From Pseudoflavonifractor sp. 60 (GTDB lineage Bacteria; Bacillota; Clostridia; Oscillospirales; Oscillospiraceae), in contig NZ_QWKI01000074.1 of NCBI RefSeq assembly GCF_009911645.1, positions 1 to 43,272 of the forward strand: a stretch of 43,272 nt of DNA, given 5' to 3'. How positions within the stretch are numbered: position 1 is the first letter of the stretch; each line of letters begins with the position of its first letter. The notes under the pieces were generated by a model, which searched no databases, was not told where the DNA came from, and saw only the letters and a program-made list of their open reading frames with translations. Below are positions 1-6,321 of this stretch, one piece after another. The position numbers were made by a program, and so were the translations under genes.

Positions 1-58
1 TGGCATCACAAGGTGGAACTGCCCCGGTTCGCTCTACAAATTTTCTCTACTTTACGAA
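1..58 (-). mobile_element. Partial MITE-like element, inverted copy
   Basis: The first 58 bases match, in reverse complement, the left end of the element at 41455-41719. Positions 31-58 are identical to its 28-bp left terminal inverted repeat (reverse complement starts TTCGTAAAGTAGAGAAAATT). The inner part continues with a close match (TTCCACCTTGT then ATGCCA) up to the window edge. The element is therefore cut by the start of the window and its other end is not visible. A short stretch near 94-108 (GCGGGGGATTGTTG) resembles the ends of the units seen at 4962-5262 but is outside the terminal repeat. No coding capacity is seen. Confidence 0.7.
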
Positions 59-155
59 AGTGGTAAGCAGGAAAGACCAGTGCGCACACCGAAGCGGGGG
101 ATTGTTGATTGCGCATAAAGGGCAGCTCAGTTTTTGCCGGTTCATCATTGAGCTG

Positions 156-184
156 TTGAATCGCAAGGAAAAGTCTGCTATAAT
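156..184 (+). promoter_or_regulatory. Sigma-A promoter of yjdF
   Basis: A -35 box TTGAAT (156-161) and a perfect -10 box TATAAT (179-184) are separated by 17 bp. Transcription would start near 191, just before the conserved yjdF-motif RNA. Confidence 0.8.
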
Positions 185-189
185 CTCAT

Positions 190-296
190 TGCAGAGATAA
201 AAACACAGGGCGGTTGGTAGTCCGCCCGCGGGCCGCGCTCCCGTCAGTAGCCTTCCCTCCCGGGTCGTCCCTTCTCTGACGCCAAATCAGGGAGGA
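190..296 (+). promoter_or_regulatory. yjdF-motif riboswitch
   Basis: This leader lies between a consensus promoter and a DUF2992/YjdF gene, the usual location of the yjdF-motif RNA, which binds azaaromatic compounds. It holds an ACACAGGGCGG...TAGTCCGCCC...GCGGGCC segment that folds as GC-rich stems and looks like the motif core from memory; no covariance model was run. A CCTCCC run at 256-261 is exactly complementary to the Shine-Dalgarno GGGAGG at 290-295. This suggests control of translation initiation by hiding the ribosome-binding site. Boundaries are approximate. Confidence 0.75.
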
Positions 297-304
297 AATT
301 GAAT

Positions 305-724
305 ATGGATCGGAATTTTAGCAGCTTAACCCTGCTCTTCCAGGAGCCCTTCTGGGTTGGAATTGCCGAGCGGTGGGACGAGACGGGCTACTCGGCGGCC
401 AGGGTCGTCTTTGGCGCCCAGCCCACAGAGCCTCAGCTCTACGAGTGGCTGGAGAAGGAGTGGCACAGGCTAAAGTTCAGTCCGGCGCAGGAGGGGGAGC
501 GTCTCGCCGTCCAGCGGAAGAATCCCAAGCGGGAGCGGCGGGAGAACCGTGCCGCAACCCGGCCCAGCGGCGTCAGCACCAAGGCTCAGCAGGCGCTCAG
601 TCTCCAGCGGGAGCAGGAGGGGCAGGCGCGCAAAATCAAAAGCCGCCAGGCCAAGTTGGAGGAGGCAGAGCGGAAGTTTCTCTTGCGCCAACAGAAAAAG
701 CGCGACAAAAAGCGGGGCAGGTAA
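305..724 (+). CDS. yjdF: YjdF family protein (DUF2992)
   Basis: A small basic protein of about 139 residues. The N-terminal half has the family pattern (a beta-rich segment with PFWVGIAER, then GAQPTEPQLYEWL). The C-terminal half is a strongly charged helical tail rich in Lys, Arg, Glu and Gln that is probably a coiled coil and may bind nucleic acid. The biochemical role of the family is not established; it is known mainly as the gene controlled by the yjdF riboswitch, and a role in the response to toxic azaaromatics is proposed. A TTG at 299 also opens the frame, but the GGAGG at 291-295 is only 3 nt from it and 9 nt from the ATG at 305, so 305 is preferred. The next gene is convergent. Confidence 0.88.
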   Translation: MDRNFSSLTLLFQEPFWVGIAERWDETGYSAARVVFGAQPTEPQLYEWLEKEWHRLKFSPAQEGERLAVQRKNPKRERRENRAATRPSGVSTKAQQALSLQREQEGQARKIKSRQAKLEEAERKFLLRQQKKRDKKRGR

Positions 725-738
725 AAACCTGTCCCGCT
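711..738 (+). terminator. Hairpin overlapping the yjdF stop codon
   Basis: AGCGGGGCAGGT pairs with ACCTGTCCCGCT (one G-U pair) around an AAAA loop. The yjdF stop lies in the hairpin. Only a short GTGGTTT follows, so this is a weak intrinsic terminator candidate. Confidence 0.45.
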
Positions 739-842
739 GTGGTTTAAGGAGCGGCTGCAAAATGCCTCCCCAGAGCAGTCCGCACATCCCGGAGGACTCC
801 TCCGCGACCGGACGGAGGGGCGGACTGCCGGGGGAAAGCTGT

Positions 843-1550
843 TTAGATGACCCCGGCCAGCACCAGGGCGAAGGTGACGAAAGTGGCCAGCAGGGCCAGA
901 GAGAAGAGCAGGAAGCCCAGGCTGAACTTTTTGCCCTCTGTCCCGCTCTGGGAGGGGGGCACCAGTCCGGAGGCCCGCAGGGCGGTGACCACGGGCTTGT
1001 ACAGCAGCAGGGTAGCGGCCATATTCATGCCGCCCTTGGCCAGGTTGAAGGGGAAGAACAGGGTGGGCAGCATTGCGGCCACGGTGGACCTGGGGATCAG
1101 CTCGCCGGAGGTGCCGGTCATGTACAGGGGGGTGATGAGGTAGTTCCACAGCAGCATTACTACCACCATGACCACCAGACCCAGCCCCAGGCCAATGACG
1201 GCCCCCTGCTTGGTGCGCTTTCTCTGGTAGAACCAGGAGGCGGTGCAGCAGAAGGAGGCGGTGCCCAGGGCGTTCATCAAAAAGCCCCAGGGGCCGGTGT
1301 GGCTGAAGGTGAGCATCTCGATGAAGGAGGACATCACGGCGATGATGGCGGCGGCCATGGGCCCGAAGGTGAAGCCGCCAATGCACACGACTACGTGTTT
1401 GAAGTCAAAGTCCAGGAACATGACGGGGGGCATCAGCTTGGACATCCAGGCGATGATCACCGAGACGCCGGTGAGCATAGCCAAGCTGGTGATGGTCTTG
1501 GTGTCCATCTTGGAACGGGCGGGGGTTGCGGTTACGGTGGGTGAGGACAT
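843..1550 (-). CDS. ribU: Riboflavin ECF transporter S component (RibU type)
   Basis: A 235-residue polytopic membrane protein with about six hydrophobic segments. It carries ECF S-component features, including FDFKHVVVCIGGFTFGPMAA near the N-terminus and FPFNLAKGGMNM further on, and an AxxxA-rich first helix. S components capture a vitamin and dock with the shared EcfA/A'/T energizing module, which is not encoded here. The FMN riboswitch directly upstream supports riboflavin or a flavin as substrate. The frame is open further upstream, but that extension translates the riboswitch. The ATG at 1550 has AGGAG about 8 nt before it and is the true start. A Ser-Lys-rich tail ends in one more hydrophobic helix. 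Confidence 0.88.
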   Translation of the reverse strand: MSSPTVTATPARSKMDTKTITSLAMLTGVSVIIAWMSKLMPPVMFLDFDFKHVVVCIGGFTFGPMAAAIIAVMSSFIEMLTFSHTGPWGFLMNALGTASFCCTASWFYQRKRTKQGAVIGLGLGLVVMVVVMLLWNYLITPLYMTGTSGELIPRSTVAAMLPTLFFPFNLAKGGMNMAATLLLYKPVVTALRASGLVPPSQSGTEGKKFSLGFLLFSLALLATFVTFALVLAGVI

Positions 1551-1666
1551 AAAAAACACTCCTTTTTTGAATTTGACCGCTGAAAGACCATGTCTTCCAG
1601 GTGTCAAAACAAACAAGGAGCTGTGCTTGCGCGCGCAAAAACGGCGCGTGTATGTTTTACACACAT

Positions 1667-1785
1667 CTTCTTCCATCCGGACTGTAACCGTTGGTCTCGG
1701 AGTTTCACCGAATCAGCAAACATTTGCGCGTTTGGTCGCGGACTGTACCGCCAGTGGGGAATTTCGCCCCGCCCTGAAGACATCG
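1667..1785 (-). promoter_or_regulatory. FMN riboswitch (RFN element)
   Basis: Read on the minus strand, the region shows the RFN core in order: TCTTCAGGGCGGGGCGAAAT, then TTCCCCACTGGCGGTA, an AGTCCGCGA block, a variable stem, TCGGTGAAACTCCGA, and ACCAACGGTTACAGTCCGGATGG-type 3' end. Each conserved segment of the family is present. About 120 nt separate it from the ribU start and can form GC-rich alternative stems (GCGCG runs near 1630-1652), so the expression platform is probably there. FMN binding is expected to switch off ribU. Confidence 0.95.
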
Positions 1786-1803
1786 TATCCAGTTGTCTGC
1801 CCT

Positions 1804-1832
1804 ATTATACGACAGTTGGAGGGAAAATGCAA
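1804..1832 (-). promoter_or_regulatory. Sigma-A promoter of ribU
   Basis: On the minus strand a -35 TTGCAT (1832-1827) and a perfect -10 TATAAT (1809-1804) are 17 bp apart, placing the start of transcription just upstream of the FMN riboswitch. Confidence 0.85.
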
Positions 1833-1878
1833 CCCCCAATTTTCGTCTCTGGGCAGATTGTGGACAATTTGAAAAAAT

Positions 1879-1908
1879 TTGACTTACCCTCTATGCAAAC
1901 GGTAAAAA
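1879..1908 (+). promoter_or_regulatory. Candidate promoter of the pyrH operon
   Basis: A good -35 TTGACT (1879-1884) is followed after 18 bp by a weak -10 TAAAAA (1903-1908) in an AT-rich stretch. It diverges from the ribU promoter with about 50 bp between the two -35 boxes. The -10 assignment is uncertain. Confidence 0.45.
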
Positions 1909-1943
1909 ATATATTAAAATAGGGAACAAGAAAAAGGACGGGA

Positions 1944-2669
1944 GTGGTTTCATTGGAACAGCCAAAATATAAGCGGGTACTGTTAAAGATCAGCGGCGAG
2001 GCCCTGGCGGGAGAGGCGTCCCGGGGGCTGGACTTTCAGGTGATTGGAAGTGTGTGCGACGTTATCAAGCGGTGTGTGGCTCAGGGCGTCCAGGTGGGCG
2101 TTGTGGTGGGCGGCGGCAACTTCTGGCGCGGCCTGAAGGACGGCGGAGACGCCATGGAGCGGGTCCGGGCCGACCACATGGGGATGCTGGCCACCGCCAT
2201 CAACGCCCTGGCCGTGGCCGACGTGCTGGAGCAGAAGGGGGTCGAGGTCCGGGTCCAGACCGCCATTGTGATGCAGGCAATGGCCGAGCCCTACATCCGG
2301 TCCAAGGCCATCCGCCATCTGGAGAAGGGCCGTGTGGTCATCTTTGGCTGCGGCACAGGCAATCCCTTCTTCTCCACTGATACCGCCGCTGTGCTGCGGG
2401 CTGCGGAGATTGACGCCGACGTGATCCTGCTGGCCAAGAACATCGACGGGGTCTACTCCGCCGACCCCAAGAAGGACCCCAACGCCAAGAAATACAGCAA
2501 GATCTCCTATGACGAGGTGCTGGCCCAGCATCTGGCTGTGATGGATACCACCGCCACCTCTCTGTCCATGGACAACAAGATCCCTGTCCTTCTCTTTGCC
2601 CTGAAGGATCCGGAGAACATTTACCGGGTCGTCATGGGCGAGGAGATTGGCACCATAGTAGATTTTTGA
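1944..2669 (+). CDS. pyrH: UMP kinase
   Basis: A 241-residue amino-acid-kinase-fold enzyme that phosphorylates UMP to UDP with ATP, the bacterial hexameric form. The family motifs are clear: [11 protein letters not shown] at the N-terminus (phosphate loop), [10 protein letters not shown], and [19 protein letters not shown] near residue 140. The length is typical. The start is either GTG 1944 with AAGGA 5 nt upstream or TTG 1953 ([11 protein letters not shown]) with GGGAG 8 nt upstream; both fit the family. It is the first gene of the conserved clostridial run with frr and uppS, 16 nt before frr. Confidence 0.97.
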   Translation: MVSLEQPKYKRVLLKISGEALAGEASRGLDFQVIGSVCDVIKRCVAQGVQVGVVVGGGNFWRGLKDGGDAMERVRADHMGMLATAINALAVADVLEQKGVEVRVQTAIVMQAMAEPYIRSKAIRHLEKGRVVIFGCGTGNPFFSTDTAAVLRAAEIDADVILLAKNIDGVYSADPKKDPNAKKYSKISYDEVLAQHLAVMDTTATSLSMDNKIPVLLFALKDPENIYRVVMGEEIGTIVDF

Positions 2670-2685
2670 GAAAGGAAGAATTGAT

Positions 2686-3240
2686 ATGAGCCCCGAGATT
2701 AAGAGCTATGACGAGAAAATGCTGAAGACCATCGAGGTGGTCAAGTCTAACTTTGCTGCTGTCCGGGCGGGCCGGGCCAACGCCGGCGTGCTGGACCGGA
2801 TCACTGTGGAGTACTACGGCGCCCCCACCCCTTTGAATCAGGTGGCCAACATCGGCTCCCCCGACCCCCGCACCCTGACCATTCAGCCCTACGATATGTC
2901 TCTGCTGAAAGCCATTGAGAAGGCTATCCAGACCTCCGACCTGGGCATCAATCCCCAGAACGACGGCCGGGTGATCCGTCTGGCTTTCCCCCAGCTCACC
3001 GAGGAGCGCCGCAAGGACCTGACCAAACAGGTGCGCAAGTACGGCGAGGAGGGCAAGGTGGCCCTGCGCAACATCCGCCGGGACGCCATGGACGATATCA
3101 AGAAGAAGACCAAAAAGTCTGAGCTCACCGAGGACGACCAGAAGAAGCTGGAGAAGGAGCTCCAGGACATGACCGACAAGCGGTGCAAGGACATTGACGA
3201 GCTCACCGCTAAGAAGGAAAAGGAGCTTATGGCAGTGTAA
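2686..3240 (+). CDS. frr: Ribosome recycling factor
   Basis: A 184-residue protein, the standard length. With EF-G it splits the post-termination ribosome. The N-terminal EKMLKTIEVVKSNFAAVRAGRANAGVLD segment, the central PYDMSLLKAIEKAIQTSDLG and the C-terminal KKSELTEDDQKKLEKELQ helix match the two-domain family throughout. GAAAGGAAG lies 8 nt before the ATG. It sits 16 nt after pyrH and is almost certainly cotranscribed with it. Confidence 0.98.
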   Translation: MSPEIKSYDEKMLKTIEVVKSNFAAVRAGRANAGVLDRITVEYYGAPTPLNQVANIGSPDPRTLTIQPYDMSLLKAIEKAIQTSDLGINPQNDGRVIRLAFPQLTEERRKDLTKQVRKYGEEGKVALRNIRRDAMDDIKKKTKKSELTEDDQKKLEKELQDMTDKRCKDIDELTAKKEKELMAV

Positions 3241-3251
3241 CCACAGAACAG

Positions 3252-3275
3252 CGGGCCGGTGTTCTCACCGGCCCG
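3252..3275 (+). terminator. Hairpin between frr and uppS
   Basis: A perfect 10-bp stem, CGGGCCGGTG with CACCGGCCCG, closes a TTCT loop. Only TTT follows, so it may be a partial terminator or an RNA-stabilising hairpin that lowers expression of uppS relative to pyrH-frr. Confidence 0.6.
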
Positions 3276-3312
3276 TTTCCCGGCATAGAAACATCAAAAA
3301 GGAGCGACCGTG

Positions 3313-4059
3313 ATGGCCCTCTTCTCAAAAAAACCGGCAGTGCAGACCGAGGTGGACTTTACCCGCCTGCCCAAACACATCGCCATTATCATGGATGGCA
3401 ACGGACGCTGGGCAAAAAAGCGCGGCCTGCCCCGCACCGCCGGCCACGCCGCAGGGGCGGAGACCTTCCGCACCATCGCTACCTACTGCAAGGAGATTGG
3501 CATCGACTATCTCACCGTCTACGCCTTTTCCACCGAGAACTGGAAGCGGCCGGAGGTGGAGGTGTCCGCTATTATGGGGCTTTTGAAAAAGTACCTGCTA
3601 GAGGCCATTGGGCAGATGGAGCGGGACCGGGTGAAGATGGAGTTTTTCGGCGACCTGTCCCCGCTGACCTCAGAGCTGCGGGAGCTGTGTGAGCGCACCC
3701 GGGAGATTTCCCGGCACTACGAAGGCTGTCAGGTGAATATCTGCCTGAATTACGGGGGCCGGGATGAGCTGGTCCGGGCGGCCCGGGCCTTTGCCCTGGA
3801 CTGCGTGGAGGGCAGAACCGACCCCAACCACCTGAGTCAGGAGCAGTTCGGCGGCTATTTGTTCTCCAGGGGGGTCCCCGATCCGGACCTGGTCATCCGG
3901 CCCAGCGGAGAGCTGCGGCTGTCCAATTTCCTGCTGTGGCAGAGCGCCTATGCGGAGTTTTATTTCACCGATGTGCTGTGGCCTGACTTCTCCAAGGAGG
4001 AGCTGCACCGGGCCATTGCAGCCTATCAAAGCCGTAACCGCCGGTTTGGAGGTGTGTGA
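3313..4059 (+). CDS. uppS: Isoprenyl transferase (undecaprenyl diphosphate synthase)
   Basis: About 248 residues. Cis-prenyltransferases add isopentenyl diphosphate units to farnesyl diphosphate to make the C55 carrier for peptidoglycan and teichoic acids. Visible motifs are IIMDGNGRWAKKRGLPRTAGH (catalytic Asp, substrate Arg), YAFSTENWKRP, CLNYGGRDELV, and DLVIRPSGELRLSNFLLWQ with the downstream AEFYFTDVLWPDF. A GTG at 3310 directly precedes the ATG at 3313; GGAG at 3301-3304 is better spaced for the ATG. The stop overlaps the ribosome-binding site of cdsA, so translation is probably coupled. Confidence 0.97.
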   Translation: MALFSKKPAVQTEVDFTRLPKHIAIIMDGNGRWAKKRGLPRTAGHAAGAETFRTIATYCKEIGIDYLTVYAFSTENWKRPEVEVSAIMGLLKKYLLEAIGQMERDRVKMEFFGDLSPLTSELRELCERTREISRHYEGCQVNICLNYGGRDELVRAARAFALDCVEGRTDPNHLSQEQFGGYLFSRGVPDPDLVIRPSGELRLSNFLLWQSAYAEFYFTDVLWPDFSKEELHRAIAAYQSRNRRFGGV

Positions 4060-4060
4060 G

Positions 4061-4879
4061 TTGGCAACAAGAATTATTGTGGGCCTTGCCTTGGGACCGG
4101 CTTTCCTGGCGGCGCTGTTTTTTCTGCCGCCCATGGCTCTGGCGGCGCTGGTGGCCGTGATTGCGGCGGCGGCCTCTTACGAGCTGCTGCGGGCGACCAA
4201 GGTGGCCCACCATAATGGTATGTACATTTTTACCGCCCTGGCCGCCGTCCTGATCCCTCTGGGCCACGGCCTGGGCTATGGCAGCTGGACCGCCCGGGCG
4301 GCGGCGATTCTGCTGATGGCTGCGCTGTTCATTCCCGCTCTGGGCCGATACGGTACCCCGAGCGAGATTCGGTTTGAGCATATTATTGTGTGTCTTTTCG
4401 GCGGTATTGGGATTTCTCTGTTTTTGTCCGCTCTGGTCCAGCTGAAGCGGTTTGAAAACGGGCAGTTCTACGTGCTTCTGCCCGTGGTCTGCGCCTTTAC
4501 CACCGATATTGGAGCCTATTTTTTCGGCGTGTTTCTGGGGAAACATCGGGGCATCACTCAGGTCAGCCCCAATAAGTCCCTGGAGGGCTACCTGGGCGGC
4601 ATTCTGTCCGGGTGCCTGTTTATGCTGGTATACGGCGTGCTGGTGCGGGAACTGGGCGGTATTGCGGTGCAGCTGCCCGTGATGGCCCTCTATGGATTGC
4701 TGGGCAGCGCCATTACCGAGCTGGGCGATTTGTCCTTCTCCCTGATTAAGCGCCAGTGCGGCGTGAAAGATTACGGCAATCTCCTGCCCGGCCACGGCGG
4801 CATGATGGACCGCTTCGACTCCACCACCTTCGCCGCCCCTATGCTGCTGCTGCTGGTGGAGCTGCTTCCGGCCTTCTAA
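4061..4879 (+). CDS. cdsA: Phosphatidate cytidylyltransferase
   Basis: A 272-residue integral membrane enzyme making CDP-diacylglycerol from phosphatidate and CTP. There are about eight hydrophobic segments. The C-terminal signature is plain (DLSFSLIKRQCGVKDYGNLL then PGHGGMMDRFDS), as is TTDIGAYFFGVFLGKH. Two start codons compete: GTG 4052 lies inside the GGAGG at 4048-4052, whereas TTG 4061 is 8 nt after it and begins LATRIIVGL, the usual N-terminus. The TTG is preferred. It follows uppS by 1 nt. In most clostridia dxr comes next; here a repeat and repressor block intervenes. Confidence 0.95.
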   Translation: MATRIIVGLALGPAFLAALFFLPPMALAALVAVIAAAASYELLRATKVAHHNGMYIFTALAAVLIPLGHGLGYGSWTARAAAILLMAALFIPALGRYGTPSEIRFEHIIVCLFGGIGISLFLSALVQLKRFENGQFYVLLPVVCAFTTDIGAYFFGVFLGKHRGITQVSPNKSLEGYLGGILSGCLFMLVYGVLVRELGGIAVQLPVMALYGLLGSAITELGDLSFSLIKRQCGVKDYGNLLPGHGGMMDRFDSTTFAAPMLLLLVELLPAF

Positions 4880-4916
4880 CTATACCACTTCTGTTTTTGT
4901 CCTCGCCGGACGGGCC

Positions 4917-4940
4917 TTCTTTTCTTTGTAAAGAAAAGAA
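4917..4940. terminator. AT-rich perfect palindrome after cdsA
   Basis: TTCTTTTCTTT and AAAGAAAAGAA form an 11-bp perfect inverted repeat around GT. It lies 38 nt after the cdsA stop. It lacks a GC-rich stem, so it is a doubtful terminator and may belong to the repeat cluster that follows. Confidence 0.4.
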
Positions 4941-4961
4941 GCAAAAGAAACTTTTCCCTGT

Positions 4962-5262
4962 GGGCGGGGGATTGGCCCTGGGAGCGCCATCTTCTACCCA
5001 CAATTTTAAGTAGAATTAGTGCCAGCCAGTCAATCCCCACCGGCTTCGCCTCCGCCCCTTTTCAAAGGGGCCAGGCTGCCTGCGGGCGGGACGAGGGATG
5101 GGCCCTGCGAAGCAGGGCCTCACAAGCGGCGAAGCCGCTTGCCCCCTTTGGAAAGGGGGTGCCCGAGCGAAGCGAGGGCGGGGGATTGTCCCTAAGAGCG
5201 TCATCTTCTACTCCCAATTTTAAGTAGAAGCAGTGTCTGCAAATTAATCGTCACCGCTTCGC
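4962..5262. repeat. Intergenic repeat cluster with two ~80-bp units
   Basis: No gene is seen in 4880-5295. Unit A (4962-5044) and unit B (5177-5262) share GGCGGGGGATTG at the left, GAGCG.CATCTTCTAC in the middle, CAATTTTAAGTAGAA, AGTG..TGC, and an end resembling TCAATCCCCACCG, which is the inverse of the left end. Each unit has an internal stem TTCTAC/GTAGAA. Between them lies a chain of hairpins: CCTTTT/AAAAGG-like, GGCCCTGC/GCAGGGCC, AAGCGGC/GCCGCTT, CCCCCTTT/AAAGGGGG. A third unit lies inside the element at 41455-41719 (41556-41640). This looks like a non-coding mobile repeat family of the genome. Confidence 0.75.
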
Positions 5263-5295
5263 AGGACATGAGCACGTTAAATTGGCGAAGCAATT

Positions 5296-5565
5296 TCAAC
5301 CCTCCAGTCCCCAAGCGGAAAGTACCTCTTGACGCAGACTCAATCCGAAGCGATAATAGGCATTGGCATAGAGAGCGAGGTACCAGGTGAGAGTTTCGTC
5401 GAAGGCGTCGAATTGTGCGGGACCCAACTGAGCCCGAAGCTGTTCTGCTGCTGCTTCGTATGCCTGTTCTGCCTCTTGGAACTCGGGCAGCTGTTTGCAG
5501 AATTTGCAGACCTCTTCTGGGAGATAGGGATTGTCCACGAATAATATTTTGAGAATATCTTTCAT
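5296..5565 (-). CDS. DUF6809-like small helical protein
   Basis: An 89-residue acidic, all-helical protein with no signal peptide. The layout (LEVCKF-type first helix, central AYEAAAEQLRAQLG helix, C-terminal YYRFGLSLRQEVLSAW) resembles DUF6809 proteins, which have no known function and are common in clostridial accessory DNA; that assignment is tentative. The start at 5565 has AAAGGTGG just upstream; an upstream in-frame ATG at 5589 would lie in the operator region. It is divergent from the Xre array and is read from a perfect consensus promoter covered by repeated half-sites, so it is probably repressed by one or more of those Xre proteins. Confidence 0.6.
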   Translation of the reverse strand: MKDILKILFVDNPYLPEEVCKFCKQLPEFQEAEQAYEAAAEQLRAQLGPAQFDAFDETLTWYLALYANAYYRFGLSLRQEVLSAWGLEG

Positions 5566-5582
5566 AGTGGTCCACCTTTCAC

Positions 5583-5632
5583 GTGTCATTTAGTGTCACC
5601 TCTATTATAGGTGTAATTTTGTGTCATGTCAA
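5583..5632 (-). promoter_or_regulatory. Consensus promoter with GTGT operator repeats
   Basis: On the minus strand, -35 TTGACA (5632-5627) and -10 TATAAT (5609-5604) are perfect and 17 bp apart. On the plus strand two direct repeats, GTGTCATTTAGTGTCAC (5583-5599) and GTGTAATTTTGTGTCAT (5611-5627), give four GTGT half-sites at 5583, 5593, 5611 and 5621. The second pair covers the spacer and touches the -35; the first lies at the transcription start. This is the expected arrangement for a repressor operator. No clear plus-strand promoter for the Xre genes was found here. Confidence 0.8.
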
Positions 5633-5648
5633 GTGCCTGGAGGTAATT

Positions 5649-5861
5649 ATGGCAAATTTTTCTGAGAGGGTCCGAGCATTGCGGGAAGCGCGCGGTTTAA
5701 AACAGACTGAGATGGCGGAAATTTGTGGTGTCAAAGTACGTAGCTATCAACGCTATGAACACGGAGATAGCTACCCCGAGGTCCCTGGTCTGGTCTTCCT
5801 GGCGGACTACTTCGGGGTCAGTCTGGACTATCTGATGGGCCGCAAGGACGAACGGGAGTAA
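5649..5861 (+). CDS. Xre-family repressor, copy 1 of 3
   Basis: A 70-residue protein that is a single Cro/C1-type helix-turn-helix domain: helix 1 FSERVRALREARG, scaffold helix KQTEMAEICG, recognition helix VKVRSYQRYEHG, then PEVPGLVFLADYFGVSLDYLMGRKDERE. There is no effector or dimerisation domain beyond the last helix. GGAGG is 5 nt before the ATG. It is divergent from the DUF6809-like gene and 9 nt before copy 2. The last ~80 nt are almost identical to copies 2 and 3, the first ~125 nt are not. Recognition-helix residue 35 is Arg. Confidence 0.92.
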   Translation: MANFSERVRALREARGLKQTEMAEICGVKVRSYQRYEHGDSYPEVPGLVFLADYFGVSLDYLMGRKDERE

Positions 5862-5870
5862 AAGGGAACA

Positions 5871-6083
5871 ATGGCAACTTTTGGAGAGCGGATGAAAGAA
5901 CTTCGGAAAGAACGCGGGCTGAAACAGCGAGAAATGGCAGAAATCTGCGGATTAAAGGTGAGAAGCTATCAGCAATATGAATATGCTGAGAACTATCCAA
6001 CGGTCCCCGGTCTGGTCTTCCTGGCGGACTACTTCGGGGTCAGCTTGGACTATCTGATGGGCCGCAAGGACGAACAGGAGTAA
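5871..6083 (+). CDS. Xre-family repressor, copy 2 of 3
   Basis: A 70-residue single-domain helix-turn-helix protein starting exactly 222 bp after copy 1. The N-terminal two thirds differ from copy 1 at many residues (FGERMKELRKERG, KQREMAEICG, recognition helix LKVRSYQQYEYA, residue 35 Gln). The C-terminal PGLVFLADYFGVSLDYLMGRKDEQE is nearly the same. AAAGGGA lies just before the ATG. It is the most diverged of the three in the segment after the recognition helix (ENYPT instead of DSYPE). Confidence 0.92.
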   Translation: MATFGERMKELRKERGLKQREMAEICGLKVRSYQQYEYAENYPTVPGLVFLADYFGVSLDYLMGRKDEQE

Positions 6084-6092
6084 GAGGAAACA

Positions 6093-6305
6093 ATGGCAAC
6101 TTTTGCTGAACGTGTAAGAGAACTGCGTCTGGAACGAGGCTTGAAACAGACAGAGATGGCGGAAATCTGTGGTTTGAAAGTACGCAGTTATCAATATTAT
6201 GAACATGGAGATGGCTATCCCGAAGTTCCCGGTCTGGTCTTCCTGGCGGACTACTTCGGGGTCAGTCTGGACTATCTGATGGGCCGCAAAGACGAGCGGG
6301 AATAA
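6093..6305 (+). CDS. Xre-family repressor, copy 3 of 3
   Basis: A 70-residue single-domain helix-turn-helix protein, again 222 bp after the previous copy. It is closer to copy 1 than to copy 2 (KQTEMAEICG, EHGDGYPEVPG) but has Tyr at recognition-helix position 35. GAGGAAA precedes the ATG. The dxr start follows 16 nt after its stop, so it is probably read through into dxr. The three genes look like two rounds of tandem duplication of one unit. Confidence 0.92.
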   Translation: MATFAERVRELRLERGLKQTEMAEICGLKVRSYQYYEHGDGYPEVPGLVFLADYFGVSLDYLMGRKDERE

Positions 6306-6321
6306 TGAGAGGAAGCGCGTT

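Noticed and set aside
549..1544. Large plus-strand frame across yjdF and ribU
   Set aside because: It overlaps two genes with clear motifs and is Gly/Gln/His-rich with no ribosome-binding site.
1551..1676. N-terminal extension of ribU
   Set aside because: It translates the 3' end of the FMN riboswitch and its platform; the start at 1550 has a proper ribosome-binding site.
4962..5262. Repeats with a TTCTAC...GTAGAA stem, similar to a Cas12a-type CRISPR repeat
   Set aside because: Only two units are present, they are far apart, spacing is not regular and no cas gene is near. The ends are inverted, unlike CRISPR repeats.
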